From positions 1 to 64,000 of the forward strand of contig NZ_CP083761.1 of the NCBI RefSeq assembly GCF_023558375.1: DNA of 64,000 nt. Direction: 5' to 3'. A model generated the notes under the pieces. It searched no databases. It had not been told where the DNA came from and saw only the letters and a program-made list of their open reading frames with translations. A program made the translations under genes and the position numbers. Position 1 is the stretch's first letter. Each line of letters begins with the position of its first letter. Shown here one piece after another: positions 1 to 9,831 of this stretch. The stretch comes from Chroococcidiopsis sp. CCMEE 29. GTDB taxonomy: Bacteria; Cyanobacteriota; Cyanobacteriia; Cyanobacteriales; Chroococcidiopsidaceae.

Positions 1-1
1 T

Positions 2-241
2 GGTCAACGAATTCGGGCTGATATTGTGGCTGTGCTGGACGGCGAACAAGATATTGGTTGGTCTCGTAATGCTCATGGGTCTTTTGATATGATTGCTGAC
101 TTGTCGGGTGTTGCCAGGAAAAACAACCTGAATGAACTGGTCAACTCCGTTAATCAGAAGTATGCAGTTAACAAGACATTGGCACAAATTAAACAATCTG
201 GTCTGCAAAATGCCAGTGTGAAGTTAGTGCTACAAGAGTAG
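2..241 (+). CDS. DUF1257 (Ycf35-like) family protein, 3' part
   Basis: The frame is already open at base 2 and stops at 241, so only the C-terminal 79 residues are in the window. The stretch with VNSVNQKYAVNKTL matches the conserved C-terminal part of the cyanobacterial and plastid DUF1257/Ycf35 family, where a VNSINQKYAHKTL-like motif follows a [YD]xxVADxxG segment (here FDMIADLSG). The role of the family is unknown. The start lies outside the window. Family assignment comes from remembered motif similarity and is fairly confident. Confidence 0.75.
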   Translation, partial: GQRIRADIVAVLDGEQDIGWSRNAHGSFDMIADLSGVARKNNLNELVNSVNQKYAVNKTLAQIKQSGLQNASVKLVLQE

Positions 242-1055
242 AAGATTGCATTCGGAGCTAGTGCAAGCTAGCAGAATGTATGCTGGCTCGTTACTTTTGG
301 AAAGTTGACCAACAGTATGTCGAAACATCCCAGAATTATATTGCAAAATCCCAGGAATACGTAGAGAAATCTAGGAGAAACGCAGAAGAATCTCAAGAGT
401 ACTGAGATCTTGCACCTGGCGACTGTAAGTCGCGGCTACGCCAACCCCCCTTACCCCCCTTCGGAAAAAGGGGGGCAGAGGTTGCTTCGCTTTTATACTC
501 AAAACCCGCCTGCGCGGGTTCAAATCCTTGATTTTCTGTTAGTCCGCGGCGAACTTGGCGTGTATAGCCTCAGAATGGAATTCTGAGGACAAGGTACTTG
601 GTTGCCAATTTCAGAGATTTCACAACTCTCGGCTGGTCGTTATCAAAAGAATTGACAAGCGTAGCAAAAAATTGTTCATTGAAACCGCATCTTAGCATGA
701 TATAAGCTTCTTTTAAGAGTGCAGAGTTTATAAAAAAACGCCACTCCTGCCTCAGCAACACGGTTGTTGTCAGGTGGGTTCCAAGGTTAGTGGCAACATC
801 AAAAACAGTACAAAACCCAATTTGGCTCAGGCTCGACAGTATCAACAGGCTCTCGGTAATTGTGCTGTTATCAGTGTAATTGCTCGGGCAGTTGCCAAGC
901 TGATAAGCGCACAAGCTCTTTCGTTCATCATCAGTGTCTGCATCCAATCTCTGCCTTGTACTGCCAAACCTCTTTTTTTGACATTCTTGGGAATGGCTTT
1001 GTGAAAAGCCATCGCTGTAATAGTTATTCTGAAGCAGTTTGAGAGAAAAATCCAC
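242..1055. other. gene-poor stretch with repeat debris
   Basis: No convincing gene. An AGATCTTGCACC-type repeat start (about 405) runs into a small dyad (GGCGACTgtaAGTCGC), a C-run/G-run pair, and an AACCCGCctgCGCGGGTT hairpin near 500-520. Positions 670-735 resemble 11408-11465 and may be a shared upstream or repeat sequence. Open frames on both strands at 570-1073 overlap each other, show no family motif and are probably chance. Confidence 0.5.
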
Positions 1056-3314
1056 ATGACTTTTGATTCCCACTGCTACAAGACAAGAGGCGGTATTCTT
1101 GTATCTCGCTCCATCACTGAAGTTATGATGGACACTGCCCTTGAAGAGATTTTGTTATGTTTGAATTCCCAGCGTGGAGGTTTGCTGGCAAGCAGCTACG
1201 AATATCCAGGGCGGTATAAGAGATGGGCGATCGGTTTTATTAATCCACCGCTGGAACTCGCCACTCGCGATCGCTCCTTCACACTGACAGCACTGAACGA
1301 GCGAGGCACTGTTATGCTGCCGTATCTAGCGGAGTGCCTATCCAAACAATCGCAACTTCAGGCAGTCACTTTAGAGCAGGATTGTATTACTGGCAACGTC
1401 AAGCCGACAGAACAATTATTTTCAGAAGAAGAGCGCAGCAAGCAACCTTCTGTTTTCACGATCGTTCGCAATATTCTACATACCTTTTACAGTACTGAAG
1501 ATGAACATCTGGGGCTATACGGTGCATTTGGTTATGACTTAGTTTTCCAGTTTGAGTCAATGCCAAAGGTTCACCAACGTCCTATCGATCAGCGGGATTT
1601 AGTGCTGTATCTGCCTGATGAACTGGTGATCGTTGACTATTATGTGCAACGCGCCTTTCGTTTCCAGTATGAATTTGAGACAGAGCATGGCAGCACCAGA
1701 GAGCTACCTCGTACAGGCGAATATATTAATTACCAAGGTAAGTGTTCTACACCGACTCAACCATCAGATCATACATCTGGTGAGTATGCAGAGCTAGTTC
1801 GAAAAGCGCTTAGTTACTTCCGCCGAGGCGATTTATTTGAGGTTGTTCCTAGTCAAACTTTTTTTGAAGCATGTGCCGAACCCCCAGCCAAGCTGTTTCA
1901 AATGCTACAGCAGCTCAATCCAAGTCCCTATGGGTTCATCTTTAATTTTGGTGGAGAGTATCTGATTGGTGCATCTCCAGAGATGTTTGTGCGAGTTGAA
2001 GGCAGGCGGGTTGAGACATGCCCGATTAGCGGAACAATTGGTCGTGGGCAGGATGCGATTGAGGATGCCGATCAAATTCGTCAACTGCTTAACTCCCGTA
2101 AGGATGAAGCTGAACTGACGATGTGTACTGATGTCGATCGCAATGACAAGTCACGGATCTGTGAGCCTGGATCGGTCCAAGTAATCGGTCGTCGCCAAAT
2201 TGAGTTGTATAGTCACTTAATCCATACAGTGGATCACGTCGAAGGCTTACTCCGGTCTGAGTTTGATGCTTTAGATGCATTTCTCAGCCATACTTGGGCA
2301 GTAACCGTTACAGGCGCACCCAAACGGGCAGCAATGCAGTTTATCGAACAGCACGAGCATAGCGCCCGTCGTTGGTATGGTGGAGCAGCGGGACGCTTAA
2401 CCTTTAACGGCAACCTGAACACCGGCTTGATTTTGCGGACTATCCGGTTGAAAGACTCAATTGCAGAAGTTCGAGTCGGGGCTACTGTCCTTTATGACTC
2501 TGTGCCAGAAGCAGAAGAACGGGAGACGCTAACTAAAGCAGCAGCCCTATTTCAAACAATTCACCATGCTAAGCAGACAAGTTCTACAACTTTGTCGAAC
2601 AACTCAGGACTAGGCGATCGCGTCGATGACTCCAACATCAGAAAGCATGTCTTACTAATTGACTATGAAGACTCCTTCGTCCACACGCTTGCTAACTACA
2701 TCCGCCAGACTGGTGCCACAGTTACAACACTCAGGCATGGCTTCTCTGAAGCGGTGTTTGATACTGAATGCCCAGACTTAGTTGTCTTATCTCCTGGTCC
2801 TGGTAGACCCAGTGATTTCCACGTCCCAGAAACAGTCGCAGCTTGCATCCGTAGACAAATCCCAATTTTCGGAGTTTGCCTCGGATTACAAGGCATCGTT
2901 GAAGCTTTCAAAGGTGAATTAGGAATTCTTAGTTATCCCCAGCATGGGAAACCATCTCGGGTTTTTGTCACAGATCCAGAGTCAACCCTGTTCCAGGGTT
3001 TACCCCAATCTTTTGAAGTCGGTAGATACCACTCATTGTTTGCTCTACCCGATCGCCTGCCCCCAGAACTGAAGGTGACAGCGATTTCCCATGATGACGT
3101 AATTATGGGCATCGAGCATCAGACACTCCCCATCGCCGCAGTTCAGTTTCACCCAGAATCGATCATGACCCTTGCAGGTGCAGTCGGTCTGGCAATCATT
3201 AAGAATGTGCTGCGTACATATGCTAAAGCTAGCAACTCCGCACAGCAACTGCCAGCTCAGAAGGATACTAGTAGTTCCAATACAGATTTTTCGGATCTCC
3301 TATTTACTAAGTAG
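1056..3314 (+). CDS. trpE: anthranilate synthase, fused TrpE-TrpG
   Basis: Converts chorismate and glutamine to anthranilate, the first step of tryptophan synthesis. Residues about 1-510 are component I (chorismate-binding enzyme): GASPEMFVRVEGRRVE, then CPISGTIGRG and the TDVDRNDKSRIC segment, the form seen in fused rhizobial-type TrpE(G) rather than the usual LVDLGRND form. After a linker, residues about 525-725 are the class I glutamine amidotransferase: LLIDYEDSFVHTLANY, nucleophile Cys in FGVCLGLQG, and His/Glu in AVQFHPES. The 752-aa length fits a fusion. The first ATG of the frame is used; ATGs at 1125 and 1128 are alternatives. It heads a co-directional trp/aro cluster. A fused enzyme in a cluster without trpF suggests a paralogous set beside the housekeeping genes; that is inference. 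Confidence 0.93.
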   Translation: MTFDSHCYKTRGGILVSRSITEVMMDTALEEILLCLNSQRGGLLASSYEYPGRYKRWAIGFINPPLELATRDRSFTLTALNERGTVMLPYLAECLSKQSQLQAVTLEQDCITGNVKPTEQLFSEEERSKQPSVFTIVRNILHTFYSTEDEHLGLYGAFGYDLVFQFESMPKVHQRPIDQRDLVLYLPDELVIVDYYVQRAFRFQYEFETEHGSTRELPRTGEYINYQGKCSTPTQPSDHTSGEYAELVRKALSYFRRGDLFEVVPSQTFFEACAEPPAKLFQMLQQLNPSPYGFIFNFGGEYLIGASPEMFVRVEGRRVETCPISGTIGRGQDAIEDADQIRQLLNSRKDEAELTMCTDVDRNDKSRICEPGSVQVIGRRQIELYSHLIHTVDHVEGLLRSEFDALDAFLSHTWAVTVTGAPKRAAMQFIEQHEHSARRWYGGAAGRLTFNGNLNTGLILRTIRLKDSIAEVRVGATVLYDSVPEAEERETLTKAAALFQTIHHAKQTSSTTLSNNSGLGDRVDDSNIRKHVLLIDYEDSFVHTLANYIRQTGATVTTLRHGFSEAVFDTECPDLVVLSPGPGRPSDFHVPETVAACIRRQIPIFGVCLGLQGIVEAFKGELGILSYPQHGKPSRVFVTDPESTLFQGLPQSFEVGRYHSLFALPDRLPPELKVTAISHDDVIMGIEHQTLPIAAVQFHPESIMTLAGAVGLAIIKNVLRTYAKASNSAQQLPAQKDTSSSNTDFSDLLFTK

Positions 3315-3363
3315 AGCAAGCAGCAATCAATTTCTTGTTAGTTACCCCTGACGCCTATTTAGT

Positions 3364-4257
3364 ATGCAGCTCCGTCGCCGTCCGCCAACCTCTTCCCTTG
3401 CAGCCATTGCATTAAATTACCAAGGTGCTGCTACTGGCGATCGCCCGCGCCATATTCTCGAAGAAATTGTCTGGCACAAGGAACAAGAAGTCGCGCAAAT
3501 GTGGGAGCAAATGCCTTTGGCAGATCTGCAACACCAAGTGAACAATGCATCTTCACCGCGAAATTTCCTGGTTGCCCTACAGCAGAGTCCTATCCGTCCT
3601 AGCTTGATCGCAGAAGTCAAGAAAGCATCACCCAGTAAAGGGGTAATCCGGGCTGACTTCGATCCGGTCAAAATTGCCCAAGCGTATGAGCGAGGCGGAG
3701 CAGCTTGTCTATCAGTGCTGACCGATCAGAAATTCTTTCAAGGCAGTTTTGATAATCTGCGTGCTATTCGGCAAAACGTGTCGCTACCGCTATTGTGCAA
3801 GGAGTTCATCATAGATCCCTACCAGATCTATCTAGCACGGGCAACTGGGGCAGATGCTGTACTGCTAATTGCAGCCATCCTGTCGAACAAAGACCTCCAG
3901 CAGTTTTTACAAATTATCCATAGTTTGGGCATGAACGCTCTAGTTGAGGTACACACTCTGGCAGAACTCGACCGGGTACTGGCACTTTCAGATGTGCGCT
4001 TGGTAGGAATTAATAACCGCAATCTGGAGAACTTTACGGTAAATCTAGGCACCACACAGCAACTCATGGCAAAGCGGCGCGAACAGTTGCATCGCTTGAA
4101 TATAACAGTCGTGAGTGAGTCCGGTGTGCATACACCTGCTGAGTTAGCTCTTGTAGCTGAAGCTGGCGCTGATGCTGTCCTAGTCGGTGAGTCTTTAGTC
4201 AAACAACCCGATCTAGAGCAGGCTGTGCTTAGTCTCAGGCTGAATGATGAATGCTGA
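3364..4257 (+). CDS. trpC: indole-3-glycerol phosphate synthase
   Basis: Closes the ring of carboxyphenylamino-deoxyribulose phosphate to give indole-3-glycerol phosphate. The TIM barrel shows the expected elements: [10 protein letters not shown] (catalytic Lys, phosphate contact), [28 protein letters not shown] and VSESGV near the C terminus. The 297-aa length includes an N-terminal extension of about 30 residues typical of cyanobacterial TrpC. It starts 49 bases after trpE. The tail runs into repetitive TGAATGATGAATGCTGAATG-type sequence, so the stop lies in low-complexity DNA. No PRAI (TrpF) domain is fused. Confidence 0.95.
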   Translation: MQLRRRPPTSSLAAIALNYQGAATGDRPRHILEEIVWHKEQEVAQMWEQMPLADLQHQVNNASSPRNFLVALQQSPIRPSLIAEVKKASPSKGVIRADFDPVKIAQAYERGGAACLSVLTDQKFFQGSFDNLRAIRQNVSLPLLCKEFIIDPYQIYLARATGADAVLLIAAILSNKDLQQFLQIIHSLGMNALVEVHTLAELDRVLALSDVRLVGINNRNLENFTVNLGTTQQLMAKRREQLHRLNITVVSESGVHTPAELALVAEAGADAVLVGESLVKQPDLEQAVLSLRLNDEC

Positions 4258-4336
4258 ATGTTGGACATAACTGCTTTCACAATTCATCATCCATAATTCA
4301 TACTTCATACTTTACACTTCATACTTCATCCTTTCG

Positions 4337-5164
4337 ATGACCGCTATCTCCCATTGCTTTAAATCTCTACGCGATCGCCGCCAGTGTGCTCTGATTCCAT
4401 TTATCACAGCTGGCGATCCTGATTTGGAAACAACAGCAGCAGCATTACAGGTGCTAGATCGTCATGGTGCTGATTTGATTGAATTAGGTGTTCCCTACTC
4501 AGATCCACTAGCAGATGGACCTGTGATTCAAGCAGCAGCAACTCGCGCTCTCCAGAAGGGAACTCGCTTGGAGTCAGTGCTAGAAATGTTACAGGCTGTC
4601 AGCCCCAGCTTGCAAGCCCCTGTAATCTTATTCACTTACTACAACCCAATTTTGTACCGGGGGATTGAGCAGTTTTTCAAGCAAATTGCCAGTGCTGGGG
4701 TACGAGGATTAGTGGTACCCGATTTGCCACTAGAAGAAGCAGATGAGCTCATTCAAGCTGCCGCTGCTTGGGGAATTGAGGTGATTTTGCTGGTTGCTCC
4801 TACCAGTTCCAAAGAACGAATTGAGGCGATCGCTCGTCAGTCTCAAGGATTTATTTACCTGGTAAGTGTAACTGGTGTAACGGGCATGCGCTCTCAACTG
4901 CAACTACGCGTTAAAGATTTACTAATAGATCTGCGTAACATTACAGATAAACCAATCGGCATTGGTTTTGGTATTTCTGGATCGGAACAAGCCCATCAGG
5001 CAAGAGATTGGGGTGCTGATGCTGTCATTGTTGGCAGTGCTTTTGTCAAACGTCTGGCAGATGGTACGTCCACTCAAGGACTGCAAGCGGTTGAGGCACT
5101 CTGCCGCGATTTGAAAGCAGCGATTACACAGAAGGGGTCAGGGGTCAGGGGTCAGGGGTTTTAA
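4337..5164 (+). CDS. trpA: tryptophan synthase alpha subunit
   Basis: Cleaves indole-3-glycerol phosphate to indole and glyceraldehyde-3-phosphate and passes indole to TrpB. Seen: [12 protein letters not shown] near residue 22, catalytic Glu and Asp in [16 protein letters not shown], a VTGVTG phosphate loop and [15 protein letters not shown] near the end. The last nine residues (GSGVRGQGF) are encoded by tandem GGGGTCA heptamers, so the natural stop seems to have been overrun by a short tandem repeat. Length 275 aa is slightly above the usual 265. trpB does not follow directly: a 128-bp MITE separates them. Confidence 0.95.
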   Translation: MTAISHCFKSLRDRRQCALIPFITAGDPDLETTAAALQVLDRHGADLIELGVPYSDPLADGPVIQAAATRALQKGTRLESVLEMLQAVSPSLQAPVILFTYYNPILYRGIEQFFKQIASAGVRGLVVPDLPLEEADELIQAAAAWGIEVILLVAPTSSKERIEAIARQSQGFIYLVSVTGVTGMRSQLQLRVKDLLIDLRNITDKPIGIGFGISGSEQAHQARDWGADAVIVGSAFVKRLADGTSTQGLQAVEALCRDLKAAITQKGSGVRGQGF

Positions 5165-5237
5165 AGCTCACACCATGATGGAGTAAAGAGAAAGAAATAA
5201 AAGTTCGACGTAAAGCGTGAATGTAGAATTCGGACTT

Positions 5238-5365
5238 ATATCAAATCCGCTTAAATGACTGTAAAATCTCGCCCTCACCCCTTGCCCCTCTCCCAAGCTT
5301 GGGAGAGGGGTGCCGGAGGCGGGGTGAGGGCTGCCAAATCATGAGCAATCAACCGGATTCGATAT
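5238..5365. mobile_element. 128-bp MITE, copy 1
   Basis: Bounded by terminal inverted repeats ATATCAAATCCG (5238) and CGGATTCGATAT (to 5365). The interior is a strong dyad around CTCTCCCAAGCTTGGGAGAG flanked by CCCTCACCCC/GGGGTGAGGG. A second copy of exactly the same length lies at 13643-13770. TA at the ends suggests IS630/Tc1-type mobilisation; no transposase is encoded. Confidence 0.8.
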
Positions 5366-5461
5366 TATTTCAATCCTACTTCTTTTAAAGGGTGGTTCCC
5401 TAGCGCCTGACCTCATCCCTACATCAAGAAAATACCTGAACTTAGAGGAGAATTTTCACCA

Positions 5462-6706
5462 GTGCTAAGCCAAAAGGATATCTATCATCCAACACCAACT
5501 GCTACAATGCGTCCCGGTCCACTAGGCCGATTTGGACGATTTGGCGGTAAGTACGTACCTGAAACTTTAATGCCCGCGCTAAGTGAGCTAGAAGCAGCTT
5601 ATCAGCAGTACCGCAACGAGCCTAACTTCCAACTTGAACTGCAAAACCTGATGCGGGATTATGTGGGAAGACCCAGCCCTCTGTACTTTGCTGAACGGTT
5701 AACTGCTCACTATGCTAGACCTGATGGCGCTGGTCTGCAAATTTACCTCAAACGCGAAGACTTAAACCATACGGGTGCTCACAAAATTAATAACGCTTTA
5801 GCTCAGGCGCTATTAGCAAAGCGAATGGGTAAGCAGCGCATTATTGCTGAGACGGGAGCAGGTCAGCACGGTGTTGCCACCGCAACGGTTTGTGCTCGCT
5901 TTGGTTTAGAATGCGTCATCTACATGGGCATCCATGATATGGAGCGGCAAGCGCTCAACGTGTTCCGGATGCGGCTGATGGGGGCAGAAGTCCGTCCAGT
6001 GGAGGCAGGAACAGGAACGCTGAAGGATGCCACTTCCGAGGCGATTCGGGACTGGGTAACCAACGTGGAAACGACTCACTACATCCTTGGTTCCGTTGCC
6101 GGACCCCATCCCTACCCCATGATGGTGCGTGACTTCCATGCTGTGATTGGACAGGAAACTCGCGCTCAGTGTCAGGAAAAATGGGGAGGGTTACCAGATA
6201 TTCTCCTGGCATGTGTAGGCGGTGGTTCCAATGCGATCGGACTCTTTCACGAATTTGTAGATGAACCAACAGTGCGTCTAATTGGGGTTGAGGCGGCGGG
6301 TGAAGGCGTTGACTCCGAAAAGCATGCAGCGACCTTGACGCAAGGAAGAGTTGGTGTTTTACACGGTGCTATGAGCTACCTATTACAGGATGAAGATGGT
6401 CAGGTAGTTGAGGCGCATTCTATTAGCGCTGGGTTGGATTATCCCGGTGTTGGTCCTGAACATAGCTATTTGAAAGACATCGGTCGCGCCGAATACTATA
6501 GCGTCACCGATCAGCAGGCTTTAGAGGCATTTCACGGTCTGTCGCAACTAGAAGGGATTATTCCCGCTCTAGAAACAGCGCATGCGATCGCCTATCTAGA
6601 AACTCTCTGTCCGCAACTAACTGGCAGTCCACGCATTGTCATCAACTGCTCTGGGCGTGGTGATAAGGATGTGCAGACCGTTGCCAAGTTAGGGGTTAGG
6701 GGTTAG
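5462..6706 (+). CDS. trpB: tryptophan synthase beta subunit
   Basis: PLP enzyme joining indole and serine to tryptophan. Seen: PLYFAERLT substrate region, PLP lysine in [21 protein letters not shown] with the catalytic Glu, the phosphate loop [10 protein letters not shown], and [11 protein letters not shown]. Length 414 aa is normal. Start is GTG at 5462 after a GAGGAG; an ATG at 5507 is possible. The last residues (GVRG) are encoded by TAGGGGT repeat units, as in trpA. It lies downstream of a MITE and may need its own promoter. Confidence 0.95.
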   Translation: MLSQKDIYHPTPTATMRPGPLGRFGRFGGKYVPETLMPALSELEAAYQQYRNEPNFQLELQNLMRDYVGRPSPLYFAERLTAHYARPDGAGLQIYLKREDLNHTGAHKINNALAQALLAKRMGKQRIIAETGAGQHGVATATVCARFGLECVIYMGIHDMERQALNVFRMRLMGAEVRPVEAGTGTLKDATSEAIRDWVTNVETTHYILGSVAGPHPYPMMVRDFHAVIGQETRAQCQEKWGGLPDILLACVGGGSNAIGLFHEFVDEPTVRLIGVEAAGEGVDSEKHAATLTQGRVGVLHGAMSYLLQDEDGQVVEAHSISAGLDYPGVGPEHSYLKDIGRAEYYSVTDQQALEAFHGLSQLEGIIPALETAHAIAYLETLCPQLTGSPRIVINCSGRGDKDVQTVAKLGVRG

Positions 6707-6760
6707 GGGCGAGGGGCGAGGAAGAGGACGCGGTGACGCGGTGACGCGGTGACGTAGAGG
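6686..6760. repeat. short tandem repeats after trpB
   Basis: AGGGGTT/AGGGGCG heptamer-like units followed by three copies of GACGCGGT. The array supplies the trpB stop codon. Confidence 0.7.
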
Positions 6761-6836
6761 AATTTCTTCCCCTGCTCCCCCTGCTTCCCCTAACAGGCAA
6801 ATTAGATGTTTAACAGCTTAATGAGGGACTTTAATT

Positions 6837-7895
6837 ATGATCGTGGTTATGAAGAGCGGCTCTCCAGAAGCTGAGGTTATTCGCCTGATCCAAGAATTAC
6901 GCACTTGGGGGGTGACACCCGAAAAAATCGTTGGGAAACATAAGGTTTTACTGGGTTTAGTGGGTAATACGGCTGAATTAGATCCATTGCAACTGCAAGA
7001 ACTTAGCCCCTGGATTGAAAAGGTACTGCGGGTTGAGAAACCCTTTAAGCGAGTCAGCCGTGATTTTCGTCATGGTGAGGCGAGTGATGTGGTGGTACCT
7101 ACCCCGAACGGAGCTGTTCATTTTGGCGAACACCATCCACTGGTCATTTTGGCAGGTCCTTGCTCAGTTGAAAATGAAGAAATGATCGTGGAGACGGCAC
7201 GACGAGTTAAGGCAGCAGGAGCACAATTTCTGCGGGGAGGTGCCTACAAGCCTCGCACATCGCCCTATGCTTTTCAAGGTCATGGGGAAAGCGCCCTGGG
7301 TTTGCTGGCAGCAGCACGTGAAGCAACAGGTCTAGGCATCATTACTGAACTGATGGATGCCGCTGACTTGGAAAAATTAGCTGAAGTGGCGGATATTATC
7401 CAGATAGGTGCCCGCAATATGCAGAATTTCTCTCTCCTGAAGAAGGTGGGGGCGCAGGATAAACCAGTCCTGTTGAAGCGGGGAATGTCCGCCACGATTG
7501 AAGAATGGCTAATGGCAGCTGAGTATCTCTTGGCAGCTGGAAACCCGAATGTAATTCTCTGTGAGCGAGGTATCCGCACTTTCGATCAACGCTACGCTCG
7601 GAATACTCTGGACTTGTCAGTGATCCCTGTGTTGCGATCGCTCACACATTTACCAATTATGATCGACCCCAGCCATGGTACAGGCAGAGCCGAGTATGTG
7701 CCTTCTATGGCAATGGCAGCGATCGCGGCGGGGACAGACTCCCTGATGATTGAGGTACACCCCAATCCCGCTAAAGCCTTGTCTGACGGTCCGCAATGCC
7801 TGACTCCAGAGCGGTTCGATTGCTTGATGCAGGAAATGGCAGTGATTGGTAAAGTCATGAATCGCTGGGCTCAACCCGCACCAGTCTTGGTCTAA
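6837..7895 (+). CDS. aroF: 3-deoxy-7-phosphoheptulonate (DAHP) synthase, type I beta
   Basis: Condenses phosphoenolpyruvate and erythrose-4-phosphate, the entry step of the shikimate pathway. An N-terminal ferredoxin-like regulatory domain (about 1-75) precedes the barrel, as in Thermotoga-type DAHP synthases. Seen: AGPCSVENEE, GGAYKPRTSPYAFQG, LKRGMSATIEEW and MIDPSHGTGR. Length 352 aa fits the subfamily. Start ATG at 6837 after GAGGG. Its place between trpB and trpD suggests it feeds chorismate to this tryptophan set; the symbol could equally be aroG. Confidence 0.93.
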   Translation: MIVVMKSGSPEAEVIRLIQELRTWGVTPEKIVGKHKVLLGLVGNTAELDPLQLQELSPWIEKVLRVEKPFKRVSRDFRHGEASDVVVPTPNGAVHFGEHHPLVILAGPCSVENEEMIVETARRVKAAGAQFLRGGAYKPRTSPYAFQGHGESALGLLAAAREATGLGIITELMDAADLEKLAEVADIIQIGARNMQNFSLLKKVGAQDKPVLLKRGMSATIEEWLMAAEYLLAAGNPNVILCERGIRTFDQRYARNTLDLSVIPVLRSLTHLPIMIDPSHGTGRAEYVPSMAMAAIAAGTDSLMIEVHPNPAKALSDGPQCLTPERFDCLMQEMAVIGKVMNRWAQPAPVLV

Positions 7896-7911
7896 ACTAG
7901 AGAACGTGATT

Positions 7912-8910
7912 ATGGAACTATCGATACCACGTACACGGGTTCAGGCTCGCGAGGTGATGGATTACCTCTTATCGGGCAACGCTGAGCACGCTCAGATCGT
8001 CAACTTTCTTCAGACTCGCCCTATTACTGATGCCCGACCGGAAGAGCTACTAGGATATCGTGATGTACTCTGGGAAAGAAGGCGGAAAGCAGACTTTGGT
8101 CACGTCGATCTCGATATAGTTGGTACTGGAGGAGTTCGACGCCCACGCTACAACGTTTCTACAACCGTCGCGTTTATCGCTGCTGCCCTTGGCATTCGCG
8201 TTGCTAAACATGGTAACCGAGGTTCAGTCAAGCCTAATGGGTCTTTTGATTTACTAGAAATATTAGGTATCTCCCTTTCTACGCTCACAGCACGCTCAGT
8301 TGAGAGTTTACAAACCACGGGGCTAACTTTTCTATTTGCGCGTGACTGGCATCCTGCTTTTGGTGCGATCGCCGCCGCACGAGCTCAGGTAGGAAAACCT
8401 ACCGTCTTTAATTTGCTAGGACCTTTACTCAATCCCAGTCAGCCAGCTCATCAGTTGGTTGGCTGTAGCAACCCAACAGTTGCTCGCGTCATCGCTGAAG
8501 CTTTATCGGAACTCGGAGTGCGAGCGTTGGTAGTGACTGGTTCGGATGGTCTCGATGAAATTACTCTAGCAGGTAGTTCTCAACTAATCGAGGTCAAAGA
8601 ATCTCACATCACTACCAGACAGATAATGCCTGAAGATGTCGGCATGACAACTGTGCAAGAATCAGATATTGCCGGAGGAGATGCTACAGCTAATGCCGCT
8701 GATTTCCTAGCTATAGTTGGTGGACAGGGGCGCAGCCACTTGGTTGACCTCGTAGTGTTGAACGCAGCATTTGCATTGTCTTTAGTCAAGCCTTACAGTT
8801 TGGAGCAGGCAATTAGTACCATCCGTACAGCCTTGGCAGATGGCACTGTCGAAGAATTTTTTCGGGACTTCCGGAATGTAGTGACCGAACAGAAGGTTCC
8901 TGTTGTATAA
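7912..8910 (+). CDS. trpD: anthranilate phosphoribosyltransferase-like protein (divergent TrpD)
   Basis: Expected to transfer phosphoribosyl from PRPP to anthranilate. The fold markers are present: DIVGTGG at about residue 66, YNVSTTVAFIAAALGIRVAKHGNRG, LLGPLLNP and GSDGLDE. The usual GTGGDGxxTFNIST signature reads GTGGVRRPRYNVST, so the conserved Asp after GTGG, which contacts PRPP/Mg, is Val; SSxSGSADLLE reads VKPNGSFDLLE. It may be a specialised or altered paralogue. ATG at 7912 is taken over an in-frame GTG six bases upstream. It begins 16 bases after the DAHP synthase and is the last trp gene of the cluster. Confidence 0.88.
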   Translation: MELSIPRTRVQAREVMDYLLSGNAEHAQIVNFLQTRPITDARPEELLGYRDVLWERRRKADFGHVDLDIVGTGGVRRPRYNVSTTVAFIAAALGIRVAKHGNRGSVKPNGSFDLLEILGISLSTLTARSVESLQTTGLTFLFARDWHPAFGAIAAARAQVGKPTVFNLLGPLLNPSQPAHQLVGCSNPTVARVIAEALSELGVRALVVTGSDGLDEITLAGSSQLIEVKESHITTRQIMPEDVGMTTVQESDIAGGDATANAADFLAIVGGQGRSHLVDLVVLNAAFALSLVKPYSLEQAISTIRTALADGTVEEFFRDFRNVVTEQKVPVV

Positions 8911-8955
8911 CTTTAGCTAGACAAGCTTGAATAAAATATCCAGCTGCGAAACCTG

Positions 8956-9831
8956 ATGAAAGCGACGAACCCGGAAGCAATCAGACTGATACAAAACCCG
9001 TCATTGTGGTTACTAGCGATCGCAGGCGGTTTAATCGCAATTGACCTCAGCTTGAGCTGGAGAAGCGCCCCAGACTTAAGCCAACTGAGTATGAGCTTGC
9101 TGTGTTGGGGAGCAGTCCTATCTCTGTTATGGGAAAAGCGGCACAGCTTAAATCTAGAAAGCGATCTATTCTCAAGCGGATTAGGTCTGTTACTGATTGG
9201 ATTTGTCCTACTCAGAAGCTTGCTGATGACCAGTTTTGACTCAGTGTTTGAACTGTTACCACTGATTTCTGGGATAGGTTTAGCCCTAGTGGCATCGGGA
9301 TTCAAGCGCTTAGGGCAATATCGGCAGGAACTGCTAATTATCTTGGCGTTGAATATACCAATCGGATTAGTAATTAACCGAATTGAACTGCTATCTAATG
9401 CCACAGCGAAGTTTGCTACGATGCTATTGACTTACTGTGGAGTGGAAGTCTATCGCCAAGGAATAAATATCTTCATTCCCCCCAGCGGTGCGGTCGAGGT
9501 AGCAGCGGGATGTTCCGGTTGGGAGACCATTTTCCCACTGTTGCAATTATCAGTACTGTTTTTAGTCATGTTTCCTACTGGCTTAATCGCCAAAATCTGC
9601 GTGCCACTGATGGCAGTGAGTATCGCATTTATTGTTAATGGAGTGCGAGTAGCAATCATGGCACTGTTGGTGGCGTATTCGACTCAGGAAACATTTGAAT
9701 ACTGGCATCTGGGAACTGGCTCTCAGATATTTTTTCTGATAGCTACCCTGATGTTCGGTTGTGTTTGTTACGTAGTCAGCCAAAATGCTCACCCGGCTCG
9801 TCAAGACCACAGGGAGTTATCTGAGTCATGA
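8956..9831 (+). CDS. crtA: cyanoexosortase A
   Basis: Polytopic membrane cysteine protease of the exosortase family, which removes C-terminal sorting tails (PEP-CTERM type) during export of surface proteins, often with exopolysaccharide genes. The catalytic triad is visible: Cys in VAAGCSGWET (about residue 181), Arg in VNGVRVAIMA (about 230) and His in FEYWHLGTGSQ (about 251). About eight hydrophobic segments; 291 aa. It overlaps the next gene by ATGA, so the two are translationally coupled. It starts 45 bases after trpD and could share its transcript. Confidence 0.87.
   Translation: MKATNPEAIRLIQNPSLWLLAIAGGLIAIDLSLSWRSAPDLSQLSMSLLCWGAVLSLLWEKRHSLNLESDLFSSGLGLLLIGFVLLRSLLMTSFDSVFELLPLISGIGLALVASGFKRLGQYRQELLIILALNIPIGLVINRIELLSNATAKFATMLLTYCGVEVYRQGINIFIPPSGAVEVAAGCSGWETIFPLLQLSVLFLVMFPTGLIAKICVPLMAVSIAFIVNGVRVAIMALLVAYSTQETFEYWHLGTGSQIFFLIATLMFGCVCYVVSQNAHPARQDHRELSES

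Noticed and set aside
490-560. tRNA-like T-arm word GGTTCAAATCC
   Set aside because: No acceptor or anticodon arms; it belongs to a repeated CCTGCGCGGG hairpin sequence.
570-1073. 167-aa open frame on the minus strand and overlapping frames on the plus strand
   Set aside because: Mutually overlapping, no family motif, no ribosome site; likely chance openness in intergenic DNA.
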